From Pisolithus tinctorius (lineage: Eukaryota; Basidiomycota; Agaricomycetes; Boletales; Pisolithaceae), in the NCBI GenBank assembly GCA_024663395.1, contig JANFAH010000020.1, forward strand, positions 930,001-994,000: DNA of 64,000 nt, read 5' to 3'. The position numbers and the translations under genes were made by a program. Below, one piece after another: positions 36,971 through 48,970 of this stretch. Each line of letters starts with the position of its first letter. Position 1 is the first letter of the stretch. The notes below the pieces were generated by a model. The model ran no database searches and had not been told where the DNA came from. It worked only from the letters and a program-made list of their open reading frames with translations.

Positions 36971-39900
36971 ATGGGGTTCTGGCAGTGCCATTGCAAGTCC
37001 AAAGGATGCCGTGGGGCTCTAGTCCCTGCCCACGTTGCCTTTGCCCATGAACGTGCTGATCTCCATAAAGCTACCGAGGCATCAAAGACCCAGCTGCATG
37101 TGGCAGGCCTCCATATTGTTCCTTCAACCTATAAAGACCACGGGTCTGTCTCACGAACGTTTCCGCACCCTATATGCTCCCCCCCTCCACTTCTCTCTGC
37201 TAATGTTGTTTTCTCTGACCCCCCATGTTCCTCGACTAGTCCTGTCGAGCAGGAGATGCTTGACCACAGTACTTTAACTGGCGAGGACCTCGATATTCTG
37301 ACATTTGGCAGCGATCTACCCAACCTGGGTCCCAATTTTCACAGTCCAGAGGCGCTCCTTTCGGCGGTCGACTATTTTCAGGAGTACAACATGCGGATGT
37401 CTACTACCTCTCGACCTCTAACATCTTTTGCCGCTTATCATCTCCCATCTGACCCAGAACAACGTGCTCTCGAGTGTCAGCTGTGACAGATCAGAGATCA
37501 GGTCCTTGATGAGCAAAACTCCGTATATGATGATGGTCAGCTAGAAGTACCCCATGATGTCGGCTTCACCTGGTCCTATCCCGATGAAGATGATGAGTCT
37601 CAAACTGACCCGACTGACGAAGCTCTTCCCCACCTCATGTGCAACGAAGACGATCCAGATCCATTCTTTATTGACGAGGAGGTGTGAGCAGACAGGGCCG
37701 ACCTCGCAGAATTGCCAGACCATGTCATGGTCATTCATGCGACCGTATCATGGCTCCACCTCCAATTCCATCTCCCGTGCATTGCTTGCAATGCACTGCT
37801 TGCTATATTCTCGCTACTTCTTCTGTTCTTTAACTTGAACTCAAGTCTTCCATTCACAACTCTCCACTCCGGCAATCGCATCCTCGGTGTCGATAAACCA
37901 GTTCACACGCTACCTGTCTGTCCAACATGTCGCGATGTCTATCCGCCTGCCACATCGCTGCTATGTCATGATACATGCACTTCCTGTAATGTTGATTTGT
38001 TTCTTCCAGGGCAAACCCTGTGGGGTAATGCACGTGCTTTGAAGACTCCTATCATCAAGTACCCCTACCTCCCACTATCCGAGCAGATTTCATCGATCCT
38101 CATGATTCCTGGTGTCGAGGATGTGCTTGATGGATGGCGAGGCAAGTCATGCTTGCCTGGCATCTATACGGACATCTTCGATGGCAGTATCTGCCGCACG
38201 AAGCTCAAAGGGCCTGATGGCAAGTTATTTTTTTCAAACGACTGGAATGAACGACATGGCCCCAATAATGAGCTATGCCTTGGAGTTAACCTTGGTGTTG
38301 ACTGGTATGTACTCATCTCATAGGCTCATAACTAATTGACACTGAACACCTGCCGGCCCTACAGGTTTTCGTACATTCGAAGTAACATCGCGCCATCTCA
38401 CTCATTGTGCCCTACCTCCTTCTCGATTTGCAACCTCCCTCCTGAATACAGATACCGGACCGCGAATCTCATGTGTACGAGCATCATGCCAGGACCTAAA
38501 GAGCAAACACCAGACCAAGTACAACGTTTCCTTCGACCTATCGTCTCTGACTTACTGCAGCTCTGGAAATATGGCATCAAGATACCCACGGAATCCCAAC
38601 CAGAAGGTGAGACTATCTCTTTTCGTACATAGATCTACTCAACCATAATAGGTCGCCTCATTCATGTCACATTGGTTGCGGTCGTGTGTGACAAGCCTGC
38701 AGCGCATAAGATAGGTGGTTTTGCGTCGCACTCACACAATTATTACTGCACATGTTGCTGGATACGCTCGATGGACAAGGGAAATGTGAATGCTTTCCAG
38801 AAAGGAGGTGCGTCATTACATGCTGACTGTTAAACTTTTTCTTAATACCAAGACCAGCTCATCCCCCATGGACAAACGTAGAGCAATGCCGTTTAGGCGA
38901 GGAATATCGCAACCTCCCGTCTCCCAATGTGCAGAAGATTTTCGTCAAAGATTTCGCAACATGCTATTCGCAACTCTCTCGTCTCCCATACTTCGATTTG
39001 GTTGAACAAGTTGTCGTAGATCCCATGCATAACTTGTTCTTAGGTGAGTCATCCATCATGCCTGTTCCCTGCCATGCTGAATGTCTCTTCCATTAATCTC
39101 AGGTCTCATGAAGACGCACTTCTACCACATATGGGTTCAAGGCAAGATACTACGACCAAATCATGAATTAGGCATGTTGCATAGCATGCTCGCAGATGTA
39201 CGTCCCTCCCTCCCTCTCATCATTTCATATACCAACCAATCGAAACGTCGTAGTTTATCATCCCAGGGTCGTGCGGCAAGCTGCCGACAGACATTGGGAC
39301 CCCCACCAGTGGGTCTTTGACGGCTGACCAGTGGTTGCTTCTTGCAACTGTCTATGGTCCCATCATTGTATGTGTTCAGCCGACTCGCAGCGCTCACAAC
39401 TAACCTTACCTGCCTTGACTTAGATACCACAGATATGGAGCACATTCTTGCCAAGCAATGCCTCGGACGAGGCTTCTTCCCACCGCATCGCTGTGATTGA
39501 GAGGGCTGAGACGGAGAAACAACAGGAGGCGACTCGCAAAGCAAATAATAAGGTATCTCTAGCAGAAGCCAAGAAACGCAGAAAGGAGGCCTACGAGACC
39601 GAAAAAGCCCGGATTGCCCAGGAGAAGATCACCATCGCTGAGGCGAAACAACGCAAAAAACTCCAACAGGCAGCAGCGAAGCAAGCAGAGAAGGCATGGC
39701 AGGCTGGAGCAGCAAAAGTGAGTATTTTATCTCTAAATATCTGTTGTTTCAGACTCGCGCTTTGCTAGGCGTCGAAAAAGCGAAAGGCGAGCTCTCAAGA
39801 CGTCCAAGACCTACCTGAAGGTCAATTGCGTGGGCCGCCTCCCCCACCAGGTGATCACATCGAACAGCTACCCAATGATCTGCAGATGCCTGAAGACGAG

Positions 39901-41307
39901 CGACTACGTCTCCACCCCAAGGAACCAGCAAACTTCCTTAAGTTGTCCATGGCCATTTGTATCCTCATCAAGCGTACCATCACCAACCATGACATCGACA
40001 CCACTGATGACTTACTACGGGAGTACGGTAGAGAATTGATTAAGGTCCGTCACCACTACACAGCACCGACTCCAAGCCTCACAGACCTCTGCAGCTTTAT
40101 GGGTCCGCTGTCATGAAACCAAATCACCATTATGCGACACACGTTGGTGACTGCGCCTGCAACTTTGGTCCTCTTCACGACTTCTGGATGTTCCTTTTTG
40201 AACGCCTTAACAAGATCTTGAAGTCCTTCAAAGCCAACAACCACGCAAACGGCGAACTTGAATCCACGTTTTTTAAAGAGTTTCACAGAACTTGTGAGAC
40301 TTCCAGAGTCGTAAGTCCAATTGCTTAAGCACTCGCTATCCTACTGAGTATATAACCAGATATACACGATGCGTACCAACCCAGCAAAGTCACTGCAATC
40401 GGAGGCTGCCCGAATCATGCAGAAGGTCACGCATGAAGAGCGTGGCACCATTGCTGGGCTTGTGGCCCTCTCTCAGGAACTCGACGAAATCAGCATGGAT
40501 GGTACAGTTATGTTCACTCATATATACGATTAATTGACCGCTATGACTGTGTGTTGCACAATAGGGATGGCTTACGCCCTAAGTCCTCGCCGTCATGAGA
40601 ATAACTTCTCATCCGAAACCTATCGTTTACTTGCTCGCACTCTGAACGCTCGCTTTCCACATTTGCCTGTGCACTGTCAACATGAATGACCGACCTCACA
40701 CAACAGCGTTCCCCTCAACCACAAAGGACTATTCTATGACTACGTTATAATCGAAGGCAAGCGAATTCATGCTTCGAAAGCAATCGGGACACGCTCGTCG
40801 TCGCTCGTTCATGTCATGATACCAGGTCAACTACCCATCCACATATATGGCGAAATTCTTGAGATTTTTCAGGTCAATCAACACCTGCTCGATGGTAAAC
40901 ATAGCCTGTGGTTGGCCCAGATGCGATGGTTCAAGCCATATGAGGGGAACCGAGTGACGATCTGGGATGAATTGTAAGTTCATTTCTATGACCCATCATA
41001 ACCCTCACTGACTGTCTTAAGTTCTACTCTAGGTGTTCGCTTATGGGAACTTGGAGAGTATCAAGAGCAAGAATCGCCACTCCCATCGCTCGTTGACTTA
41101 GACTGGATCAAGAATTTGGTGGCCATGACAATCGTAACACTTGGAGAGAACCAGCGAAAGGTCTGGGCGATGGTAGACCTCGCAAAGGTGCGCCGCGTCA
41201 CAAATTTACTGACGCCAGACTTGCCATTGAACAAATACATAGTGACAGGGCTTCTAACACATTACACATATGCACTTCATGGATTAGACACGTCAGTGGT
41301 AAAGTAG
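36971..41307 (+). pseudogene. Tnp2-type (CACTA-like) transposase relic
   Basis: The ATG at 36971 opens a frame with a Cys/His cluster (CHCKSKGCRG then H..H), typical of the N-terminus of Agaricomycete Tnp2-like transposases. Downstream exons carry the family's core: FSYIRSNIAPSHSLCP near 38370, YRTANLMCTSIMPGPKEQ near 38455, and VVVDPMHNLFLGLMKTHF around 39013-39130 (across an intron). A coiled-coil Lys/Glu-rich stretch (39500-39720) and NHHYATHVGD near 40120 follow. The frame is broken by TGA at 37484-37486 and 37685-37687, both where CGA (Arg) would fit, and by a further stop near 40687. Such elements are cut-and-paste DNA transposons; this copy should be inactive. Terminal inverted repeats were not identified. 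Confidence 0.75.
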
Positions 41308-41385
41308 TGGTATTCACACATCAATGGAGCCTCTCGGATACGTTTAGACCGTTAGCCTGGCAAGTGAACAATGCGGTGAAGGTTT

Positions 41386-43464
41386 TCAGATGTCGACTGT
41401 ATCGTCTTCTGATTCTGATGACATGCACATCCCCGCTTCGAGCCATTCCTTCAGCTCTTTGAGGTAGGTGGCATCTGCATCGAAAATTTCCCCCTGTCTA
41501 AGCGTCGAATAGAATCCCTTCAGCCAGTCAACACCTTCAACTACCTCCATGTCCGGATTCTTAGCGTGCCATGTTTCGTCTACCATCGACTTGAAGATCG
41601 TAGCTTTGGGCTGTGGCGGATTATGATTTAAATGTTTTGGGGAAACATCGAAGACGCGTTTGTGGAACTTCTTGGTTGTCTTGCGACGTTTGCGCTGCAG
41701 TTCGTCGTCTGCGTTTCTCATGCTGCCACTAGAGGGTTTGTTGACATCTTGCTGTTGTTTCAAGGCACAGAAACTTAGCCAGCGAAGGAACGCGACGTAC
41801 TATTGAACCAGACCCTCAGTGAGTGATGGTCTTTAGCATGCAAGTTGGCAACTTACATCGATAGATTGCCAAGCGTGACCTACGACTTTGTTTGCGGATT
41901 TCCCAACCTCCGCAAGCTTTCTTCTTTCCAAAGTATCCTTGCTGACATCGCTGTCATTACAGGTGAGAACATCGGACCCGAGGTCTGTCTCGATAAGGGC
42001 CGCTGCACCCTTATGGCCGGAATCTTGTTTGTATTGCAACGCCACCTTGCGTCGAACTGCAGCGACCTAAGAGCTCGTGAAGGGCATTAGCTAACCAGGT
42101 GAGTTTCGCAGCTTACTGTGGAATGTCGGGTGCACTGCCGACCATATTCCAGCCTTTGTTTGGCCTTGCGCACACCCTGCTCAGTTTGGAGCTCGCTAGC
42201 TCTCTTATGGATACTCCGGAAATAGGTTTTGGCGCACTCCGTTATTATCGGGAGGTTGAACGACTTGTCTGGGATATTTTTGACTTGGGTCAGCTCCCTC
42301 TGGCTCTGTTACCCTGCTGGTGAGTACCCACAAACATCGTTGAACGACGGTACTGCCACCTTTTCGTTGTTATAGACACGCTCAGCGACCTCTTCAATGA
42401 ATTTAGTGTTTAGCTTGTCGTCCACCTGCCCAAGCCAATTGGGGTGCCAAATCTCGACCCCTTCGGCGGTAAGTTCCAAGGGTTCTCCACTATCAAGAGG
42501 TTTGACAGCAGCTAGCACTGCCACATGAACTTTCTTGCTACGGCTACAGTCGATTCCACATAGTTGGCAGAACAGTGGCTGGATAATAGACTTGTAATGG
42601 GAAATAAGAATGTCTGGTGAGCGCATCCAACAAGTAGCATGGCATACTGACATACCTTTACAGCCGTATGATCATTGGAACTCGTCCTTGACGAGGCTTG
42701 CTTCAGGGCCACTTCACCTTTCTCTCGAAGTTCTGCAAAGCTCTGTTCAAGAGCGTCAAGGTGAGAAGTCACCGTTTTGTTGTCTTCCTTCAGTCTGGCA
42801 AGTTCTTCTTCGAGATTCATCTTCCCTTCAGTAAGGTTTCTGATATCAACCATTATCTGCGTGACCGTCGCTTGCAAGCTGTGCATAGGCTCGCATTCAT
42901 AGCCGCACATTGGCTCACAATCGTAACCGTGCAGGTCTGGCACAAAGGACCCGCTTCTAGAATGATTTGGCACGTACATATGGGAATGGCCTTGCACAAG
43001 AACCTCACTGTGTCCATGGCTATTCGACTGGCTATGAACAGACCTACTGGAATAGACTGGCGTAGTACGTTCGTGTCCGTTTCCGTCCCCCTGGTAGGGC
43101 TTATAGCCGATTGGTTGGTTGGGCTGACTCCCTCCTAGATAGGGATAGGGCGGGGCTTCGTGTGGATCAACAGGACTGGTCATCTCCACATCACGGAACT
43201 GATGCTGGAAGGAAAATGAGGGTGTGAATAGCTACAGAGGTAAGGCAAGGTGCGTGGCTATTCAGACAGGAAATCTGTACTGACTGGTGGTCAGTCATTC
43301 TGTTGAGCAGGAGTACTAGTTGTGAATGGATCCAGCGCACACCCGCTTGTATTCGCTGATGGTCTGTCGCTTTGACTAGGAGGCGTGAACGGATCGTCTG
43401 GATGGCCAGGGAGGACGTTAGAGTGCCCCGACACACGCCCACTCGGACGCGCCTGAGAGTACAT
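41386..43464 (-). CDS. Coiled-coil hypothetical protein
   Basis: Minus-strand exons include about 43210-42660 (with an ATG at 43183), 42590-42310, 42060-41860 and 41763-41386, with GT-AG introns between them. An upstream exon with an ATG at 43464 (MYSQARPSGR) and a Pro/Ser-rich N-terminus is plausible but was not joined with certainty. The N-terminal third has His/Ser/Gly-rich low complexity with two CEPM repeats. It is followed by a coiled coil (LEEELARLKEDNKTVTSHLD), a compact region with FCQLCGIDCSRSK, a basic stretch (RKRRKTTKKFHKR) and an acidic end (SSESEDDT). No known domain. The mix of coiled coil and basic region would suit a nuclear protein. Confidence 0.55.
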
Positions 43465-43469
43465 CTGTC

Positions 43470-44600
43470 TACGGCACGGAAGACGTGTTCGTACGCGCTG
43501 GATTCAAACGAGGGGGCTGGGGGAGCAGCGAGCGAGGGTGGCACCCAGGGGGGCGACCATTTTCGAAGCGCACCGTGTAGTAGGCACTCTGGATATAATC
43601 TGATCTTATTATTCTGAATAGCGCAAGTGAAGACGGCGAGGATCGATGTGATTTATACGACGCGACTCATGTACATATCCTATAATCGCAGTGTAATCTG
43701 CTTAGAATATAGTTGATGCATGTTGGAATTGTCATGACGATAAGTTTGTGAATCTGACCAGATTACACTTCGAAACGAGAACACCTCACGATGATTCTCA
43801 GACATATTATTAGCATTTACTACTCTTAGGATATAGTATGACTACAGCCTATTGCCCGACTATCACTGCACCCAATTAAAATCCCATTTCCGCAGTGATT
43901 CTCGGTATGCTACGTAAACTCTGCTACCGAGAATGACCAGTAGTGACTGAAACTCATGCATTCTTTCGAAGCACTATTGTCTCAGCTGCCTGTTCCCCAT
44001 CTGGGAAACAGCTATGCGACGTGGCTGTTAACAGCTCTTTCGCACTTGAGCGAGCCTTCTCATTGGCCAACAAGTGTCTTAGCGAGTCTTACGACAAGTC
44101 ACTTCCAAACGGAGGCAGGTATAACCTGCTCACTCCCTCGGGTAGTTTTGCAGATGCCGCAACTGCAATCGGATCACTTTCCATCAGTAAATCACTTTTG
44201 CTGGCCAGAGCTGTCCAGAGCTGTCCAGCACTGGACAGATTCCCTAGGACTGCCAGCACACAAAGTGGTTTACTGATGTCTGAACCTCTGATGTTTCACC
44301 ATACTCATGTTCACCACCAGGGATTCGGCCCACACTTTTTGCGAGGAGTATGCGCGATCGATGACTGAACAGTGTATGGCCAATGAGTACTCTTTTTCCA
44401 ATACAGGACGTCGGGTTAGAATGGGAGACAGCAATACTTGAAATTGTCCCTTGGACTCATCTCGAATTGTTTAATGTACAGAAGGTTACTTCTTGTACAA
44501 ACTATTACTAGAACAAGATTAGACCAGGAGACTTGTTACTTTGTAGAACCAGCTAGTATGTGTTGACTACAACATTCTCAACAACTTCACGATTACCGCT
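43470..44600. other. Gene-poor region
   Basis: Apart from the dispersed duplicate at 43985-44160 (partner of 33800-34030), no supported feature was found. Confidence 0.45.
43985..44160 (+). repeat. Dispersed duplicate, copy at 44.0 kb
   Basis: This is the plus-strand partner of 33800-34030. The shared peptide signature is GK(Q/L)LCD followed by FALERA(F/L)SL. Its frame is open for about 140 residues from 43943, longer than in the other copy. Confidence 0.6.
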
Positions 44601-44609
44601 TGCCAAAAT

Positions 44610-44850
44610 CCATGCTGGTTAAACCACTGATGTGGAGGATGTTTGGGAGCTTGTACTCGGACCTTGTGTGAGTTGGTGTTGGTGGTGTCCCCCAGAACAG
44701 TTGTGCCGGACCACTTCGCTTGCTCTACAGCTCGAGCGTCAAGCAGCAATTGATGTTTCGATGTGCCTGCTCCTGCATCGAACAAGATCCTAGAACAATG
44801 CACACCCAGCGATTTATATTGATGCGATCCACCAAGAGCCCATGCACCTG
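44610..44850 (-). repeat. Diverged duplicate of the 28.77-28.97 kb segment
   Basis: Minus-strand translation shares SRI(L/M)FDAG, then GTSK(H/Y)QLLLD and EQAKWSG with 28770-28970, in the same orientation. Both copies keep this frame although the DNA has diverged, which hints at past selection on a protein. A stop (TGA) just upstream of the signature in the 28.9 kb copy shows that one is not a full gene. Confidence 0.55.
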
Positions 44851-44979
44851 GTTAGGCTGTATGAGGTGGTCAGCGGAGGCTGACAATCGGCCATTGGTGA
44901 TGGGCCAGCGGAGGTTGAGCCCATGTATGGCTTGTGCATGTGGGTTACATGAGAGCCATGAACCTATTGTCACCTTGTA

Positions 44980-45421
44980 GTATGGGAGAGCCCAACTGAT
45001 GAGTGTCACCATGTAGTACAGCTGAGCCTGAGAGGAAATGTTGTCATGAGGAATGGTGCAGCTGTGGTTTGAATTGTCATTGTCAGTTACAAGCAGGCTG
45101 GGGAGTAAGTGTCATCATGGACTATGGGGGGGGGGCCAATAAATGAGTGTCACCATAGCATACAGCTGAGCCCATAAGTAGGAGTCACTATAGAGAATGG
45201 CTGCGCAGAGGTTAGAATTGTCATCATGGGGTACAAGCCAGCTGTGGGACTAGGGTGTAGCCACTGCAATATGAGTAGTCCCAGGTAAGCCCAGAGTTGG
45301 GTGTCCCCAGAAGGTATGGATGGGCTCAGCCCCTGAGTTCACCCCTGGCAGCACTGTCATGCAAGCCGGCCCAACACCAATGCCATGCTAGCCGTCCTGG
45401 CAACACTGCCACGTGGGCTGG
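44980..45421. repeat. Degenerate repeats next to inverted element A
   Basis: 44980-45260 has loosely repeated units around GAGTGTCACCAT and TACAGCTGAGCC. 45350-45421 resembles, in reverse complement, the minisatellite unit found at 53190-54406 (CCAACACCAATGCCATGCTA against TAGCATGGCATTGGTGTTGG). Confidence 0.6.
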
Positions 45422-47236
45422 TGTGAGTCAAAGTGAGGTTTAGTGGTGGAAACCAACCAAAACCAACACAAAAGACAATGAAAGCGAGTGGTGGTGTGCC
45501 TATGCGGTACCTAGATGGTGGAACCTGTTCCTTGGGAGGTTTTTTTTGCGAACTACAACACTCAAAGATGAGTGCTGAGGGTTGGGGGTGCTCCTGACGA
45601 AGAAGGAGCAGGAATGCGAGAGGAAGCGATGGGGTAGACTGCTGTCAGCCTACAGAAGGGTGGATGATGACTTAATTCGATGTCCTGAGCTTCACTGAGC
45701 TCAGGGAGGACTTGGGGCGAAGTAGATCAATGATAGATGAGAATAAGTGAAGTAGACGATAGTTAGACCCTTAATAAAGTCTCAACTATCGAAGCTGCTG
45801 AATGATTTACTGAATGATAATAAAATGCGAGCAAGAGGGGCTCTCTGATGTCTTTTTTTTTTTTTTGCTACCTAAGTACAGTGATTTATATACAGTACAG
45901 GGGCGTTGCCTATGGAAAACAAGGTGCAAACACTTGGTAAGTGATTGGTAACTGATGAGTAAGGAATGTAAGCGGTGGGTAATCGTCTTAGAAAGCATTG
46001 GTGAGCATTGGTAAGGATAAGTAAGCCAAAAAGCAAAGAATCAGTAAGCAAGGGCAAAAGATTGGTAAGTATTGGCAATAGGTGAGTCAAAGACAGTCAG
46101 AATGTCAAGGTATGAGTCAAGTAATGTCAGAAACTGGGAAAGCACACTGGAATCGCATTAGGGGGAGGCTGTGCATGTCACATCTCGAAGAGATCGTTTC
46201 TGGGCCAAAGTGGGATGACAGAGAGGCAGCGCTGATCTGATGCTGATATAGTACATCCAAAAGTGGACAGGGTGAGTCAGATGTCAACAGGGGTCAAGCT
46301 TTGGGGGTCTGTGGGGTGACAGGAGCATAAGGGATTGCAACTTTCCCCCCCTTACTGTCCTCTCAGTGAAGCAAATAAAAACTTCATGAATGAGGCTCTG
46401 TTGGAAGAGAGGATGAAGGGGGAGCGTCTTCTGCTGTATCTTGCAATAAGGAGGCAAGATGTGCATCATACTCGTCATGGATGCAATCAGGGAGAGTGGA
46501 GAACAGTAGATTATACTGTAGCTGTCGCAATTTTGGAAGAATGATGGACGAGACTGGTATGAAGACGTTGCAGGGAGCAGGGAGGAAGGATCCATATGCT
46601 TCTTGGACTGGAGAGACTGAAACAACCACATAAGACCTTTCCAAGCGAATGACAGACCTGAGGCGACCAAAGAATGTCCTCCTAGAGGTCATACTGACAA
46701 AAAGAACACGCTGTCCAAGCTGGATGGGCTGAGAGGGGGCAGACGAGGGTGGGATGTACCAGGATGCTTCAGGACGGAAGCTAGTAGGAACTCCTGGTAG
46801 ATATACGTAGCCATGGTCCCTAGCAAAGGGGACAAGTGAAATGATTGATGTGGAGGTGGCCATATCAGAAGAATTAGCGAAATGAGCGTCTTTTGGAGGG
46901 AGTGCTGTAGAAACGTGTGGAGTGCGCAAATCCTTTCCAATCTTGGAAGGTAGGATCGCGTGGCTGAGCACTACAAGCGAGTGTGGGAATGGTTTTGGTG
47001 TCTGCAGAATTGGCGGAGATACGTCGAAAACCAGAATGCTGTACACGGGCGCTTAAGAACTTTGTTGGCGCTTAACTTGCTTCCTCCTTTTTTCTTTGGC
47101 ATTGACAACCCATTCTTGTGCGAGGGATGACTGCCGACATTTCTGGCTGTCCTTCTTTGCATGAGGGCTATGGTCTTCATCTCCATTCATCAGCTACATC
47201 CATGTCCACCTCACCAAACACCTTTGGTGTGTGACA
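45422..47236 (-). mobile_element. 1.81 kb TG...CA repeat, copy A (minus orientation)
   Basis: Read on the minus strand the element begins TGTCACACACCAAAGGTG (at 47236) and ends TTTGACTCACA (at 45422). It is nearly identical to copy B (54407-56217) in the opposite orientation. The TG...CA ends, the size and the absence of a polymerase suggest a solo long terminal repeat or an LTR-like non-autonomous element. It contains a 220-residue open frame. A TATATAAAT box near 45885 and a poly-T tract (45852-45866, poly-A on the element strand) lie in its 3' half. Confidence 0.8.
46384..47046 (-). CDS. Open frame in repeat copy A, unknown product
   Basis: A 220-residue frame starts with a hydrophobic segment and is Ser/Pro-rich. 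It differs from its counterpart in copy B at seven residues, with no frameshift or stop. No domain is recognised. It may be translated or may simply be intact because both copies are young. Confidence 0.35.
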   Translation of the reverse strand: MYSILVFDVSPPILQTPKPFPHSLVVLSHAILPSKIGKDLRTPHVSTALPPKDAHFANSSDMATSTSIISLVPFARDHGYVYLPGVPTSFRPEASWYIPPSSAPSQPIQLGQRVLFVSMTSRRTFFGRLRSVIRLERSYVVVSVSPVQEAYGSFLPAPCNVFIPVSSIILPKLRQLQYNLLFSTLPDCIHDEYDAHLASLLQDTAEDAPPSSSLPTEPHS

Positions 47237-48386
47237 CCGCATGGTTGTTCAACATCTACCCCCGGCATTCGAGATTCCTCTGCATCTTATTGCTATCGAT
47301 ATGCACATGGTTGACCCAGCAATAATCGTAGCGATGCAGACGTGGCCCCCTTTCAACCAGATGATGACGGCACAAGAGGCCGATGTGAAGGATCATCCAT
47401 GGTATCGCCTTCGTCACCAGCCTAAGTCTCACCCATATTACAAGGTGATGGAGGAGCTTACCGGGCCTTTGTCGAGGGCCGAGCACCAGGCACAGCTGGT
47501 GGATAAGGGGAAGGGGAAAGAGTTGGGTACAGATGAGGCTCAAGGGACTCGGCTTCCAGGTGAGCACTGATTCTGACGATGGCAATTGGGTAGACCACTG
47601 ACATGGGATCCGAACATGCACCCACAGACATTACGGCTAAGACCACTGGAGTTGCGATGCAGAAGCCAGGAAATGAAGAGGATCAGAACCGGGAGAAGGC
47701 ATGGGGCCGTAGCCAGTCAAGACATGGCCGGCCAGTGGCCAAGCCTGTCGATGCCAGTGATCAGACCAGTAGAGGCCGGAGCCGGTCAAGGAGACCAACG
47801 AAGAAGGCGAAACCAGTCGACGAGGATGTGCAGGACCGGTGAGACATCAACAACCCTCCCAAGTCTTGGGAGGTAGTGCCGGAAGCTGAGCGGTGTGTGA
47901 GATGCCAGGACAGGAGTTGGCCCTGTATGGTGCTAGCTGGCAGGGCATGCTGGCAATGCCACTGTACGAAATACTCATGCAGCTTGTTCAAGGGGAGGGG
48001 AGACAAGTCCGAGATGCAGCGAAAAGCCTCCTGATCAAGGCCTCGCCGGCAACGATCCCCAGAAGACACTGCTGGCCTTCCCACCACTTCAACGCTTGCT
48101 GCGCCAGCTCCATCGACTGGTCGACGAGCCAAACGTCAAAGGGCACCAAGCCGAAATCAATCTGCCAGTCCATCCAAAATAACAAGCCATCATTCGTCTC
48201 CTGGCCCACAGACTGGCCGCCCCAGTAAGTTGTTCACAGTCCTATATTTTTGGCTAATCGGTTGAACTAATATTTCTATTGAGTAGTGGAAATTATTACT
48301 CCGTCATGGCTATCCCGGTCACAGTCTCGTGCAAGAAGCGCTGCAACAGACCCACCCATCACTCCAGCGCTGACTACTACAACCAG
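47237..48386 (+). pseudogene. 5' part of a cysteine-rich gene split by an LTR retrotransposon
   Basis: Plus-strand exons encode WPPFNQMMTAQEADVKDHPW near 47340 and a basic Ser/Arg-rich section near 47690-47840. Near 47893-47985 there is a cysteine cluster CVRCQDRSWPC, then CWQCHCTKYSC, resembling paired zinc-binding knuckles. A last exon after the intron at about 48230-48288 reaches the retrotransposon boundary in frame. Two in-frame TGA codons (47840-47842 and 48032-48034) stand where CGA (Arg) would fit. The frame resumes at 52225. The left end is cut by repeat copy A. Proteins of this style are frequent near basidiomycete transposons, so it may itself be transposon-derived. Confidence 0.6.
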
Positions 48387-48745
48387 TGTAGGGAATGCAA
48401 TTTCCCTACCAGGGGAATTGCCTTATTTTGCTTGTTTTACTTCATTTTCATTCTAGATACTTTTTTCTTTGAGTTGCACTTAGATTTCGCATTTTTGGTT
48501 GCTTAGTCAGCAGTAGTGCTACTTGTGTATGGTTTTTTCCTAAAAAAAAAAATAGACAAATTCCCAGAGACGAGAGACGAGTTCAAGCAGGTCGTTTCCC
48601 TGCACCCAGACAGCCTCAGAAGCCTTCAGACAACAACCAGGATCCTTGCCTAGGCTATAGAAGCCCCTTTGGCTTACTCACTCCCCTCAGATATCCCTGC
48701 TTTACTCAGCTACTTCTACTCTCCCATAAATCTCATTTTCCTACA
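48387..48745 (+). repeat. 5' long terminal repeat
   Basis: The 359-bp LTR begins TGTAGGGAATG and ends TTTTCCTACA. The 3' two-thirds are almost identical to the 3' LTR, apart from a one-base difference in the poly-A tract and a few substitutions. Confidence 0.85.
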
Positions 48746-48747
48746 AC

Positions 48748-48764
48748 TGGAGCCCACCGCGAGG
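48748..48764 (+). other. Putative primer binding site
   Basis: TGGAGCCCACCGCGAGG starts two bases after the LTR end. A TGG start pairs with a tRNA CCA terminus, as in most LTR retrotransposons. The priming tRNA was not identified. Confidence 0.5.
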
Positions 48765-48970
48765 GGCTTCTGTCTTAGCCTGGCACCCATCCAAACCATC
48801 CCAGATTTTATTTTGCAGTCTCCAGCTTCATTTTCGCAATTTTCAGGCTCAGTTCAGCAGATTTTTGCCTTTTGGCCTCGTTTTGCAGTCACTTCACTCG
48901 CAACTTCGTGTTTTCCCACTCGCGCACACTCACATATCAAGCACTCGCACTCGTGTTACCCACTATCTTC

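Noticed and set aside
44610..44820. Aspartic protease active-site fragment, because of a LLLD(A/T)R stretch
   Set aside because: The Asp-Thr-Gly signature is missing in both copies and the surrounding residues do not fit.
48871..48970. Upstream extension of the gag frame
   Set aside because: It would need a non-ATG start. The ATG at 48971 directly precedes the conserved-looking capsid region.
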